Shown: positions 18,679 to 28,900 of the stretch, one piece after another
Layout: the number at the start of each line of letters is the position of its first letter
Position numbering within the stretch: the first letter of the stretch is position 1
Assembly (NCBI GenBank): GCA_016704305.1
Contig: JADJAL010000062.1
Span: 1 to 64,000 of the forward strand
Origin: Haliea sp.
Lineage (GTDB): Bacteria > Pseudomonadota > Gammaproteobacteria > Pseudomonadales > Halieaceae
Direction: 5' to 3'
Length of the DNA stretch: 64,000 bases
The notes under the pieces: generated by a model
Databases searched by the model: none
Seen by the model: the letters and a program-made list of their open reading frames with translations, nothing else
What the model was told of the DNA's origin: nothing
Translations under genes and position numbers: made by a program

Positions 18679-20728
18679 ATGAATAAGTCCCTGCTATTCG
18701 CTGTGTGCCTGTGCACGACATTCAACGTATCTGCGCAGGGCGCGCAGCAGGCCAAGCTCAAGGACAATGCGGGCGGCTGGCCCGTGTGGGGCGGCGACGC
18801 TGGCGGGACGCGCTTCTCGCCGTTGCGGGACATCACCAAAGCGAACGTGGACACGCTGCAGGTCGCATGGGAGTACCACACCGGCGATTCCTCCGAGCAC
18901 AAGCCCGGCACGCCGCCGAGTTCCTTCCTCGCAACGCCGGTGCTGCACGACAACACCCTGTATTTCTGCTCGGGACTCAGCCGCGCATTCGCGGTGGATG
19001 CCGAGACCGGCGAGGAGCGCTGGGTGTTCGACAGCAAACCGCGGATCGACAGTCCGTGGACGGCAAAATGCCGTGGCGTGGCGCTGTGGCAGGACCGGGT
19101 CGCGCAGGACCGGGCCGCGCAGGACAGGCGTGCAAGCAGGCAGGCGCAGGCCAGGCAGCGCATCGCAGCCAGATGCCACACCGCCGTGCCAGACGCGCGT
19201 GTTCATGGGTACGCTGGACGCCAGGCTGGTGGCGATAGACGCCCTCACCGGCGCCGCCTGCGAGGATTTCGGCACGCATGGCGAAGTCGACCTGACCGTT
19301 GGCATGGGTGAAATCCGCAACAACGAAATGGCCATGACGTCGCCGCCGGTGGTCATCAACGACCTGGTGATACAGGGCGCAATGGTGATGGACAACCAGC
19401 GCGCGGACTCACCCGGCGGCGTGATTCGCGCCTGGGATGCGCGCACGGGCGAGCTGCGCTGGGCGTTCGATCCGGTGCCGCCGGGTGCGCCTTCCCCTGT
19501 GGCCATTGGTGCGCCAGCGGGGCAGCTTTACCATTTCGGCACGCCCAACTCCTGGGGCATTTCCTCCGCCGATCACGAGCGCAACCTGGTGTTTGTTCCG
19601 TTCGGCAGCCCCGGCCTGGATTTCATCGGTGGCCATCGCCGGCAGCACGGGTTTGACCTCGCCTACTACGCCAATTCGGTGGTGGCACTGGATGCCGATA
19701 GCGGCGAAGTGGTGTGGCATTTCCAGGTCGTGCATCAGGATTTGTGGGACTACGACGTGGCGGCACAACCCGTGTTGCTCGACATCGAGAAGGACGGCAG
19801 GACTATTCCCGCGCTGGTGCAAGCCACCAAAATGGGCCACCTGTTCATACTGAATCGTGAAACGGGCGAGCCGCTGTACCCGGTGGAGGAGCGGCCTGTA
19901 CCCCAGACCACGATGCCCGGCGAATACACCTCGCCGACGCAACCGTTCCCGACATTCCCGCAGCCTTTGCACCCACACCACATAAGCGTGGAGGACGCCT
20001 GGGGCTTCACGTTTTACGATCGCCAGGGTTGCGCCGATAAAATCGCAGCGGCAGCGAACGACGGCATCTTCACGCCGCCGGTGCTGAACCGGCCCACCAT
20101 CGAGTACCCGGGCGTCGCCGGCGGGCAGAACTGGGGCGGGCTGGCGTACGACAGCAATGAGCAGTTGCTCATCATGCCGCAGAACTACGTGGTGAATTAC
20201 AACACGCTGGTGCCGCGCGACCAGGTCGCCCTGGGCAGCGAGAATTTCAGCGATTTCGACTACTCACCCAACCTGGGTACGCCGTATATCATCAAGCACG
20301 AAATCCTGTTGTCGCCGTTCGGCGTGCCGTGCCTGGCGCCGCCGTGGGGCACCCTGCTGGCGGTCAGCCTGACGACGGGCAATATCGTGTGGGAGGTGCC
20401 GTTCGGCACGCCGCGCGACATGGTGTCGGCGCTGTCGTGGTTTCCCTGGTTTCCCGCGATGGGCCTGCCGAGCGCGGGTGGCCCCATCGTGACGGACACC
20501 GGCCTCGTGTTTGTCGGCGCGGCGCTGGATAACTATTTGCGTGCCGTTGATGCGCGCAGTGGCAAGGAATTGTGGCGCCATCGCCTGCCCGCCGGCGCGC
20601 AGGCCACGCCGATGACCTATCGGGGCGAGCACACAGGTCGGCAATTTGTCGTGATTGCCGCCGGTGGCCATGCCACGATGCGGACCAAATTGGGCGATTC
20701 GCTGGTTGCATTCCGGCTTGCCGACTAG
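18679..20728 (+). pseudogene. PQQ-dependent dehydrogenase, frameshifted
   Basis: A periplasmic quinoprotein dehydrogenase of the glucose/alcohol dehydrogenase propeller family, oxidising a sugar, polyol or alcohol and passing electrons to the respiratory chain. A signal peptide (to NVSAQG) is followed by the family start GGWPVWGGDAGGTRFSPL and DTLQVAWEYHTGD. Later propeller blades include HFQVVHQDLWDYDVAAQPVL, GGQNWGGLAYD and GGPIVTDTGLVFVGA. The N-terminal frame (18679) and the main frame (open to 20728) differ; the change lies between 19090 and 19195, within or just after a short 15-base tandem repeat. The reconstructed length (about 680 residues) is normal. It probably shares a transcript with the beta-propeller/haem gene upstream. 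Confidence 0.82.
19090..19134 (+). repeat. Short tandem repeat inside the PQQ dehydrogenase gene
   Basis: Three 15-base units (CAGGACCGGGTCGCG, CAGGACCGGGCCGCG and a diverged third) encode repeated QDR(V/A)A. They fall where the family normally has a short loop before RVFMGTLDARL, so this is a local expansion and may be linked to the frame change. Confidence 0.6.
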
Positions 20729-20774
20729 CGGCGCCGGTCGATTTTTCAGGTAGGTATTACGAGTAGGGAGAACC

Positions 20775-21964
20775 ATGGAACAACGTGAACAATTCCGGTT
20801 GGAGGTGCGTACCTGGCTGGAGGAAAACTGCCCGGCAAGCATGCGCACGCCGATGCTCGCCGATGAGGATGTGTGTTGGGGTGGGCGAAAGTTCGTCTAC
20901 CAGAGCGAAGAGCAAAAATTGTGGCTGCAGCGCATGGCGGCGCAAGGCTGGACCGTGCCGCAGTGGCCCAGGGAATACGGTGGCGCGGGCCTGGATCGCG
21001 ACCAGCTCAAAGTGTTGCAACAGGAGATGGCCAGGCTCGGTTGCCGCGCGCCGCTCACCAGCCTCGGCATCATCATGCTGGCGCCGGCGCTGTTCAAATT
21101 CGCGAGCGAAGAACAAAAGCGCGAGCACCTGCCGAGGATCGCGCGCGGCGAAATTCGCTGGTGCCAGGGCTACAGTGAACCGGGCGCGGGTTCCGACCTC
21201 GCCGGCCTGCAGACTTCGGCGCAGGACAAGGGCGACCACTACCTGGTGAACGGCGCGAAAATCTGGACCTCCTACGCCGACAAGGCCGACTGGATTTTCT
21301 GCCTGGTGCGCACGGACCCGAAAGCGCCGAAACACGACGGCATCAGCTTCCTGTTGTTTGATATGGCATCGGAGGGGTCAGCACCCGGCCCATCCAGCTG
21401 TTGAGCGGCGCCTCGCCGTTTTGCCAGACCTTTTTCGATGACGTGAAAGTGCCCAAGGCCAACCTCGTCGGTGAATTGAACAAGGGTTGGACGGTCGCAA
21501 AATACCTGCTGCAACACGAACGCAATATGGCGGCCTCCCTCGGCCGTGGCAGTCCAGGCAAACGCAAGTCGATCGAGCAGGTTGCGCTTGAGACCCTGGG
21601 CAATGTCGGTGGCAAGCTCGCCGACCCGGTGCTGCGCCAGAAGCTTGCGCGATTCCAGATGCGCGAGCAGGCCTTCACGCTGACGATGCTGCGCGTCGGC
21701 GACGAAATGAAGGCGGGCGCCGACCCTGGTCCCGCCTCGTCGCTGCTCAAATACTACGGGTCGGAAATCAACAAGGAGCGCCATGAACTGAATCTGGCCA
21801 TCGGCGGCATCGACAGCCTGGGCTGGGAGGGCGACGTGTTCGAGGAGGGCCGCATCGCCCGCAGCTGGCTGCGCAGCAAGGCCAACTCCATCGAGGGCGG
21901 CACCTCGGAGATCCAGTTGAACATCATCGCCAAGCGGGTGCTGGGCCTGCCCTCCAGCTCCTGA
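20775..21964 (+). pseudogene. Acyl-CoA dehydrogenase, frameshifted
   Basis: An FAD flavoenzyme that introduces a double bond next to the thioester of an acyl-CoA. The first part (20775-21404) holds the N-terminal and middle domains with GYSEPGAGSDLAGLQT. The rest (from about 21380 to 21964) has the C-terminal helical domain, including NSIEGGTSEIQLNIIAKRVLGLP. The frame changes near 21374 in a GGGG run: one more G gives SEGVSTRPIQLL, as expected. The combined length is about 397 residues. The segment ANSIEGGTSE at the position of the usual catalytic loop is well kept. It is followed after 40 bases by a second acyl-CoA dehydrogenase, the usual arrangement of heterodimeric (FadE-like alpha/beta) steroid side-chain enzymes. 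Confidence 0.85.
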
Positions 21965-22004
21965 CACAACACTGATTCAAGACTTATTCAAAGGGAAAGC
22001 CGGT

Positions 22005-23144
22005 ATGCCACTGGTATTGAACGAAGAGCAGCAATTGCTGAAATCGACGGCCGAGGAATTCTTCCGCCACAAGGCGCCGGTAAGCGCACTGCGGTCTTTG
22101 CGCGACACGCGCGACGTCAATGGTTTCAGTCTCCCGCTATGGCAGGAGATCGTCGCGATGGGCTGGGCCGGCGCCAGCCTGCCGGAACAGTACGGCGGGC
22201 TCGGACTCGGTTTCACCGAGCTCGGCGTGGTGTTGCAGGCCAGCGGCAGGACGCTGGTGGCGAGCCCGCTGTTGTCCAGCGTCGTGTTGTGCGCCAGCGC
22301 CATCGTGCTCGGTGGCAATGAAATGCAAAAGTCCGCGCTGCTGCCGCGCATTGCCAGCGGCGACCTGTTGCTGTCACTGGCGTTGCAGGAGGGGCCGCAC
22401 CATAACCCCAGTGCCGTGGCAACGACCGCCACCGTGCATGCGGGCGGTTATCTGCTGAACGGCAGCAAAGTGCATGTGCTCGACGGGCATGTCGCCGAGC
22501 AGTTTATCGTCGCCGCGCGCACTGCCGGCGCCAATAGTGACGAGCACGGCATATCACTGTTTTTGGTCAAGCGCGACCGGTCCGGCGTGTCGGTCGAGCG
22601 GCGCGCGATGGTCGACAGTCGCAACATGGCCGCGGTTCGCCTGCAGGATGTTGTGGTGTCCGCCGCCGACCTGCTCGGGGAGCTGCACAACGGCTACCCG
22701 CTGCTCTGCCGCGTACTGGATCGCGGGAATATCGCACTCGCGGCGGAAATGCTGGGCTCGCTGCAGGCTGCGTTTGAGCGCACGCTGGATTACCTGAAGC
22801 AGCGCAAGCAGTTTGGCGAATTCATTGGCAGCTTCCAGGCGCTGCAGCATCGCGCCGCGAAAATGTTCTGCGAGATTGAATTGAGCAAGTCCGTGGTGCT
22901 GAAGGCATTGCAGGCCATCGATGAGGACGCGGACAATCTTTCACTCATGGCCAGCCTGGCCAAAGCACAGGTCGCCGAGACGTTCCGGTTGGTCAGCGAT
23001 GAAGCGATACAAATGTTCGGTGGCATCGGCATGACCGACGACGAGGACATCGGCTTTTACCTGAAGCGCGCACGCGTGGCGCAGCAGACGCTTGGTGATG
23101 AGCACTATCATGTGCAGCGCTACGCGACGCTGCGCGGTTATTGA
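22005..23144 (+). CDS. Acyl-CoA dehydrogenase, second subunit
   Basis: A 379-residue acyl-CoA dehydrogenase. It has the N-terminal helical region (LNEEQQLLKSTAEEFFRHK), GLGFTELGVVLQASGR, the C-terminal helices with RKQFGEFIGSFQALQHRAAKM and a C-terminal MFGGIGMTDDEDIGFYLKR. A clear catalytic Glu in the usual loop is not obvious, so it may be the non-catalytic partner of the preceding dehydrogenase in a mixed oligomer, as known for bacterial sterol side-chain enzymes. It is co-directional with the PQQ dehydrogenase and the first acyl-CoA dehydrogenase, all four genes from 16682 forming a likely operon. Confidence 0.9.
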   Translation: MPLVLNEEQQLLKSTAEEFFRHKAPVSALRSLRDTRDVNGFSLPLWQEIVAMGWAGASLPEQYGGLGLGFTELGVVLQASGRTLVASPLLSSVVLCASAIVLGGNEMQKSALLPRIASGDLLLSLALQEGPHHNPSAVATTATVHAGGYLLNGSKVHVLDGHVAEQFIVAARTAGANSDEHGISLFLVKRDRSGVSVERRAMVDSRNMAAVRLQDVVVSAADLLGELHNGYPLLCRVLDRGNIALAAEMLGSLQAAFERTLDYLKQRKQFGEFIGSFQALQHRAAKMFCEIELSKSVVLKALQAIDEDADNLSLMASLAKAQVAETFRLVSDEAIQMFGGIGMTDDEDIGFYLKRARVAQQTLGDEHYHVQRYATLRGY

Positions 23145-23491
23145 TGCTGCTGCTTGTGCTGTCGGCCCCGCGAGCGTCTGGACAGGCTTTCGAAAAGCGG
23201 TAATATGCACACTATGGGAATAGTGTGTCGCGCATCACTTTTACATACTATCAGGCTTGACAGGGATGTGTGATTGCGAGTCGGAACTGCTCCAGCGTTA
23301 ATCCGTCCATTGCCGCAAGGCATCACAGAGACGCAGGCGCGAGGCAGGGAACGAGGCGCAAGTAGTCAAGGAGCAGGTAGCAAGAAAAACCATAAGTAAT
23401 GGGGGAAGTCTGTTCATACCGGTGTCCAGGAGACTGTTTACAGGTGAGTCGGGCGGCGGGACAACCCCTCGGGCGTGTAAGAGGCAGACGT
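23145..23491. other. Intergenic region
   Basis: About 350 bases without a convincing gene. It holds a perfect eight-base inverted repeat (listed separately) about 65 bases after the acyl-CoA dehydrogenase stop, and otherwise nothing I can name. Confidence 0.5.
23208..23227. repeat. Perfect inverted repeat
   Basis: CACACTAT and ATAGTGTG around a four-base centre GGGA. It could be a regulator binding site or a weak hairpin in the 3' region of the acyl-CoA dehydrogenase transcript. It is not GC-rich and no T run follows, so a terminator is unlikely. Confidence 0.45.
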
Positions 23492-23683
23492 ATGATATCT
23501 CTGATGATTGAGTTTGCACTGTTCTTTCTGGTGCTGTTTTTCGTGATGCCATCCCTGTTCATATTCCTGATGATATTGCGTGAGCTGATTCATCAGCACC
23601 GCAAGCTCACGGAATCCTCGAGCAAATGGCGCAGAAGGGACGTCGCGGAAGGGACTGGTGTGCAGGAATTACCGCTCGCCTGA
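23492..23683 (+). CDS. Small membrane protein, hypothetical
   Basis: A 63-residue product with one strongly hydrophobic segment (about residues 5-28) and a basic C-terminal half. The ATG at 23492 has an AAGAGG box seven bases upstream. I recognise no family. It lies between the acyl-CoA dehydrogenase and the convergent acyl-CoA synthetase. It could be spurious, but a membrane segment plus ribosome site favours a real small gene. Confidence 0.4.
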   Translation: MISLMIEFALFFLVLFFVMPSLFIFLMILRELIHQHRKLTESSSKWRRRDVAEGTGVQELPLA

Positions 23684-23749
23684 CGATTCCCGAAGTACAT
23701 CTCACCCCACTTTCCCAGTTGCGAGCTGGCAGGTCATACTCGCTGCGAA

Positions 23750-25438
23750 TTACTCCTCCGTCAGCGCCAGATCCGCTTCACCACTAAGCACATTTTTCAG
23801 GATTTTGCCGGACGCGTTGCGCGGCAGCGGCAGGTGGCGAACCTCCCAATGGCTCGGCACCTTGAAGCCGGCCAGGCGCTCGCTGCAGAACGCGTGCAGT
23901 TGCGCGATGTCCGGTTGCCGTCCCTCGGCGACAACCACCACAGCCTTTACCTCCTGCCCCATGTCCGGGTGCGGCACGCCGATGACGGCCGCCTCGATAA
24001 TCTCCGGATGCAGTTCCAGGCAGTGCTCCACCTCGACCGGGTAGATGTTCTCCGCGTTGCGCAAAATCAGGTCGCGGGCGCGCGTGTTGACGTACAGGAA
24101 CTCGCCTTCGAAGTGGCCGATGTCGCCAGTGCGCAGCCAGCGGCCGGGCGCGATGGTCTTTTGGGTAGCTTCCGGGTTGCGCCAGTAGCCGAGCATCACG
24201 CAGCTGCCGCGAATGCAGATCTCGCCCTGCTGGCCGTTGGGCACGGGCTGGTTGTCCTCATCGCGGATACTGACTTCCGCTGCGGGAAATACCCGGCCCA
24301 CCGAATTCGGGTGCTGTTCCAACAACTCGCCCCAGTTGTGCGTGCCCACGCCGGAGGATTCCGTCAGGCCGTAACCCAGCGCCATGCGGCCACCGGTGCC
24401 GGTGAAGCCGCGCGTCATGCGCTGCTGCGTGGCCGCGCTGGTGGGCGCGCCGCCCGAGCCCAGGCGGCTGACGCTGGAGACGTCGTACTTGTCGAAGTCC
24501 GGATGATCGAGCACGCGCGCCGCCATGCTGCCCATCGAGGGCCAGGTGGTGACTTTTTCCGCCTCGATCAGCTGGAGGATTTTTTCCGGGTCGAAGCGCC
24601 CCAGCGTCCACACGGTTTTCATGCCCACGGCGAGGCTGGTGATCACGCCGGTAAACAGGCCGGAGAGGTGGAACAGCGGCGCCGAGAACAGCCCGCAGTT
24701 GGGCAGTGAGCTGTTCGGGGCGGGTTTATCCGACTCCATTTCCATCATCATCATGCGAAAGCCGCTGAAGATCGCGGAGGCGAGAAACGTGATCAGGCAG
24801 CGGTGGCTCAGCAATGCGCCCTTGGCGCGCCCGGTGGCGCCGCTGGTGTAGAGAATCAGCGCCGGGTCGTCCTCGGCGATCTGGCATTCCGGCAGGACCG
24901 GCGCGATGCCAACGCCGGCGTCCCATCCCTGTTCCAGCGCCGCGAAGTCATCCTCAATGCAGAGCACCGGGAATGGCAGATCGACGCCTGCAATGCGCGC
25001 CAGCCGCTTGCGATCGCCGATCAGCAGCTTCGGCTCGGCGTCGTCCAGCGCGTGCAGGATTTCGTCCCGATTCCACCAGCCGTTGAGGCCGGCGCAGATC
25101 GCACCGATGCTCACCGTCGCCCAGAAGGTGATGATCCACTGCGGGTGATTGTCCGCGAGGATCGCGACCCGATCGCCCGGCTGCACGCCGTAGTCGTGGC
25201 GCAAGTGCCAGGCGACGGCGCTCACCCGTGCGAAGTGCTCACGAAACGTGATGCGCTGGCCCTCGCAGACGATGTAGTCGTTGTCGCCGTGATTGACGGA
25301 ACTCTCCACGATCTCGCGCAGCGAGCGATTGCGACCGGCGAACACTTTGGTCGGTTCGCCGAGTACGTCCTCGATCGTTATTTCAAACGCGCCGCCGGGG
25401 GCGATGAGTTCCGCTTCGATTTCCTCTACAGATCGCAA
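23750..25438 (-). CDS. Acyl-CoA synthetase (AMP-forming)
   Basis: A 562-residue ATP-dependent acid:CoA ligase. Core motifs are all present: the P-loop LYTSGATGRAKGALLSH, the adenylate motif GYGLTESSG, the hinge TGDIGHFEG and RARDLILRNAENIYP, and the catalytic lysine near the end in LPRNASGKILK. It belongs to the fatty acid/aromatic acid type and its substrate is not readable. It is the last gene of a three-gene run on the minus strand after the four-domain fusion enzyme and the VOC protein, with 25-base gaps, so the three are probably one operon. Confidence 0.93.
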   Translation of the reverse strand: MRSVEEIEAELIAPGGAFEITIEDVLGEPTKVFAGRNRSLREIVESSVNHGDNDYIVCEGQRITFREHFARVSAVAWHLRHDYGVQPGDRVAILADNHPQWIITFWATVSIGAICAGLNGWWNRDEILHALDDAEPKLLIGDRKRLARIAGVDLPFPVLCIEDDFAALEQGWDAGVGIAPVLPECQIAEDDPALILYTSGATGRAKGALLSHRCLITFLASAIFSGFRMMMMEMESDKPAPNSSLPNCGLFSAPLFHLSGLFTGVITSLAVGMKTVWTLGRFDPEKILQLIEAEKVTTWPSMGSMAARVLDHPDFDKYDVSSVSRLGSGGAPTSAATQQRMTRGFTGTGGRMALGYGLTESSGVGTHNWGELLEQHPNSVGRVFPAAEVSIRDEDNQPVPNGQQGEICIRGSCVMLGYWRNPEATQKTIAPGRWLRTGDIGHFEGEFLYVNTRARDLILRNAENIYPVEVEHCLELHPEIIEAAVIGVPHPDMGQEVKAVVVVAEGRQPDIAQLHAFCSERLAGFKVPSHWEVRHLPLPRNASGKILKNVLSGEADLALTEE

Positions 25439-25463
25439 CAGTCAGTCTCCTGTGTTCACGTTG

Positions 25464-25952
25464 TCATGTGTCCGGCGCAGCGCCGATATTGCCCGCAGAG
25501 CGCACCAGCTCGATGCGCATGCCGTCCGGGTCAGTAACGAATAGGGCTCTGGTCACGCCCTCGTGCGCGAAGCGTGTTTGCTCGAGAATCGTGCCGCCGC
25601 TGTGCGCTATCGCCTGCGCCACCGCATCGGGGTCCGCCACGGTGAGCGAGATGTGGCTGAGGCCGAGCCTGTTCATCGGCCTTGGCACGTCCACCGCGAT
25701 GTGACCCGCTGCGGGATAGTACAGCAGCTCGATGACCGTGCCACCCAGTTTCAGGTATACCGCCTGCAATTCGCCGCCGGCAATGTCCAGCAGGCGCTCG
25801 GTGATCGCGCCCTGCATTTGCAGGCGCGACACTTCTTCAAAGCCCAGCGCGTCGCGATAAAACTGCACCGAGCGCTCCAGCTTGGAAACACAGATGCCGA
25901 TGTGGGTCAGTTGATGGGTGTTCATCCGGGTCTGCTCATCGGGTGCGCTCAT
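25464..25952 (-). CDS. VOC-family (glyoxalase-like) enzyme
   Basis: A 162-residue vicinal-oxygen-chelate protein. The paired beta-alpha-beta-beta-beta modules show the expected metal ligands: His in LTHIGICV, Glu in VIELLYYP, His in LSHISLTV and Glu in MRIELVRS. Members include glyoxalase I, methylmalonyl-CoA epimerase and ring-cleaving dioxygenases; this one is closest in pattern to the lyase/epimerase type. The start at 25952 has no strong ribosome site and an in-frame ATG at 25925 (MNTHQL) may be the true one. It lies 24 bases after the fusion gene in the same operon. Confidence 0.85.
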   Translation of the reverse strand: MSAPDEQTRMNTHQLTHIGICVSKLERSVQFYRDALGFEEVSRLQMQGAITERLLDIAGGELQAVYLKLGGTVIELLYYPAAGHIAVDVPRPMNRLGLSHISLTVADPDAVAQAIAHSGGTILEQTRFAHEGVTRALFVTDPDGMRIELVRSAGNIGAAPDT

Positions 25953-25976
25953 CTGTGTGTGTTGATACTGGCGTGC

Positions 25977-28900
25977 TCAGGCAACGATATCACCGAGTTT
26001 GCGGAAGTAATCCACCGCATCCGCTGGCAGCAGCGGCGGTTCCTTGCCCACCGCGTAACAACCGAGGATCACTTCCGCGGAGCGCTCGATGATCTCGACC
26101 ATGTCAGCCGCGCGGCGCAGGTTGCGACCGGCCACGATGATGCCATGGTTGATCATCAGCACGGCCCATTCATCTTCCATCGCATCGGCGACGGCATCGG
26201 CCAGCTCCGGCGTGCCCGGCATCAAGAACGGCACACGCGGTATGTTGCCGAAGAATGCCGCCTCCGTTGAGATCGGCAGGAACGGCAAACCGCAATTGGC
26301 GAGGATCGTCGCGTTCGGCGCGTGGGCGTGGATGACGGCATTGGCCTGGGATTTTCGTTGCAGTATGCGCGTGTGCATGCACCACTCGCTGGACGGTGAG
26401 CGCGCACCGGCGACCAGGTTCTCGCCAGCGAGGTTGATGCGCACCATCAGCTCGGGCCGCAGGTCGCCTTTGAACAGGCGGCTGGGCGTGATCCACACTT
26501 CATCGGTGGTGCCCGGCACGCGCACGCTGATGTTGCCGCCGGTGGCGGTGATGACCTGCGATTCGTACAACTCCTGCATGATCGCGACCAGTTCCTCGCG
26601 GACGTCGTTGGGCTCGATGCTCTGCGGTGCTGCCGCAGCGGCGCCCGGCCGGGCTAGCGCGCCGAGGTCGCCGGGGTCGCCGACCTCGGCGCGCGCGGCG
26701 GCATAAATACGCTCCATATCGCCCTGGATGTGAGTCAGCGTCATCGCCTTGCCGGCATCGCCCATGAACGAGAGTTCGCCGTTCATCGCGCACTCCATCG
26801 CGTCGACGGTGCCGTTGAACATGCCATCGAGTATCTCGCCGCGCATTTGCAGTTGTACTTCCGCGACGCCGCTCGCCGGTGCGCCCAGCGCACTGATCAC
26901 GCTGCCCATCTTCAAGCCGAGGTGGAACTCCAGTCCCAGGTCGTGGGCGGTGAATTGCAGCGTGACGTCCTGGTCCGCGCTGAACGCATTCAGGGCCGGG
27001 TCCGCCGCCATGCCGGCGCAGAATTTTTCCAGGATCGCCGTCATTTTTTCAACGATCTCCGCCGGGGCAACCACCGGCGTGGCAACGACAGGCGCGGGTT
27101 GTTCGGCTGGTGTGGCCTTCGCGGCTTTCGCCGCCTTGGCGTCGCGCTGCAGGTCGGTCACGGCCGGGCCGCTCTTGTTGCCGAGCCTGGCCAGTTCCGC
27201 CTCATCCGGCTGCGGCTTGACGCCCTGCCAGTCGAACGTCGCCAGCGTCTGCGGATTGAGCACGTTGCGCGGCGTCTCGCCACGCAGTAACTGCAACAGT
27301 GCAGCGGAGACGCTCTCGCCCTGGTGGTCCGCCACCTCCACGGTGTTGCCGGCGGAGTGGGGCGTGGTGATCACGGCGGGGTGTTGCACCAGCGGGTGAT
27401 CGAAGCCGGGTGGCTCGACCGCGAAGGTATCGAGTCCCGCGCCGCCGAGATGCCCGTTTTCCAGCGCGTCGACCAGCGCCTGCTCCTCGATCAATGCGGC
27501 GCGCGCGGTGTTGATGAAGAAGGCGCCCGGTTTCATTTTGGCGAACTCGGCAGCGCCGATCATGCCGGTGGTTTCCGCTGTCACGGCGGCGTGCAGGCTG
27601 ACAAAGTCGCTGTTGCGCAGCAACGTGTCCAGATCGGTGAGCCGGCACCCGGCCAGCGCTGCCTGTTCGGGGGTGGCGAACGGATCGGCCACCAGGATCT
27701 GGACGTCAAAACCGGCAAGGCGTTTGGCCACGGCGCGCCCGACCGCGCCCAGTCCCACCAGGCCGACCGTTTTGCGCCACAACTCGCGACCCTGCAACTG
27801 GCTGAATGCCTGGCCCATCTTGCTCATGTTGCCGGCGGTGCACTCGGGCTGTTGCAGGAAGCGGGTCGCCGCCGGCAGTTTGCGCGCGAGGTTGATCATG
27901 AACGCGACGGCGAGATCGGCTACCGCGACGGCGTTGCGTCCCGGCGCGAACACCACCGGAATGCCAAACGCGGTGCAGGCCTCCACGTCGACGTTGACGG
28001 CATCACCGCGACAGGCGGCGACCACCCGCAGATCCGGCAACTGGCGCAGCGCGTTGACATCCACCACATCGACTTCGGTGACGAAGACCTGCTTGCCCTG
28101 CAGCGCCTTCACCAGATCCGGGCCGGTCAGCAGGCGCTTGACCTGCCGGAAGCTCGCGTATTCCACGGTCATGTGCGCGCGCAACCTGGCCAGCGACGCG
28201 TCATCAAACGACGCGGATACCAGCGCCTGCAACGCGGTGCCCGGCGCGATACCGGACGTTTGCGCCTGCTCGGGTTCCTTCAGCACGCGGGGCAACAGGT
28301 GGTCGATCGCAACGGGCACGGTTGCCGTTTCCGCCTGCTCGCGAAAGCGCGACCAGCTGGCGTAGAGCTGCCCGTTCACGGCGGCGTGTTCCGCTTGCGC
28401 ATTGAAGCGATGGCGGACGCTGCACAGGGCCCGGCAGGCGCTGGCAAAATCCGCGAAGTCGCCGGTCGCCACGCCGGCACAGATAGCGGCGCCGAGCGCG
28501 GAGGTCTGGTGCGACAGCGGCACCAGCACTTCGCGCGCCGCAATATTCGCCAGCAACTGGCTGAACACATCGCTGCGCGACATGCCGCCGCACAGCGTGA
28601 TGGCTGCGGGATTGGTGGTGGAATTGCTGGCGAGATTGGCACCGCCGGATTCGGGGGTGAGCACGGCGTCCAGTTGTTCGACGTTGGCGCGCACCGCGCA
28701 GGCGCAGCCCTCGACCAGTGCGCGCACCATGTGGCGACGCGGCGCGGCATCGTCCGCGCCCGCCATATGGCTCAGCGTGAGGTGTCCCATCGGCATCGAT
28801 GGCGCGCGCATGTTCATCACCTCGGCGCCCATGGTGGAGAGCATGCCGGCCGCACCGGGTTCGGATTGCGCGGCCTCCGCCAGCAGACGCAATTCAGGCT

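Noticed and set aside
19090..19134. Short repeats considered as a CRISPR array
   Set aside because: Units are 15 bases, adjacent and without spacers, and lie inside a coding region.
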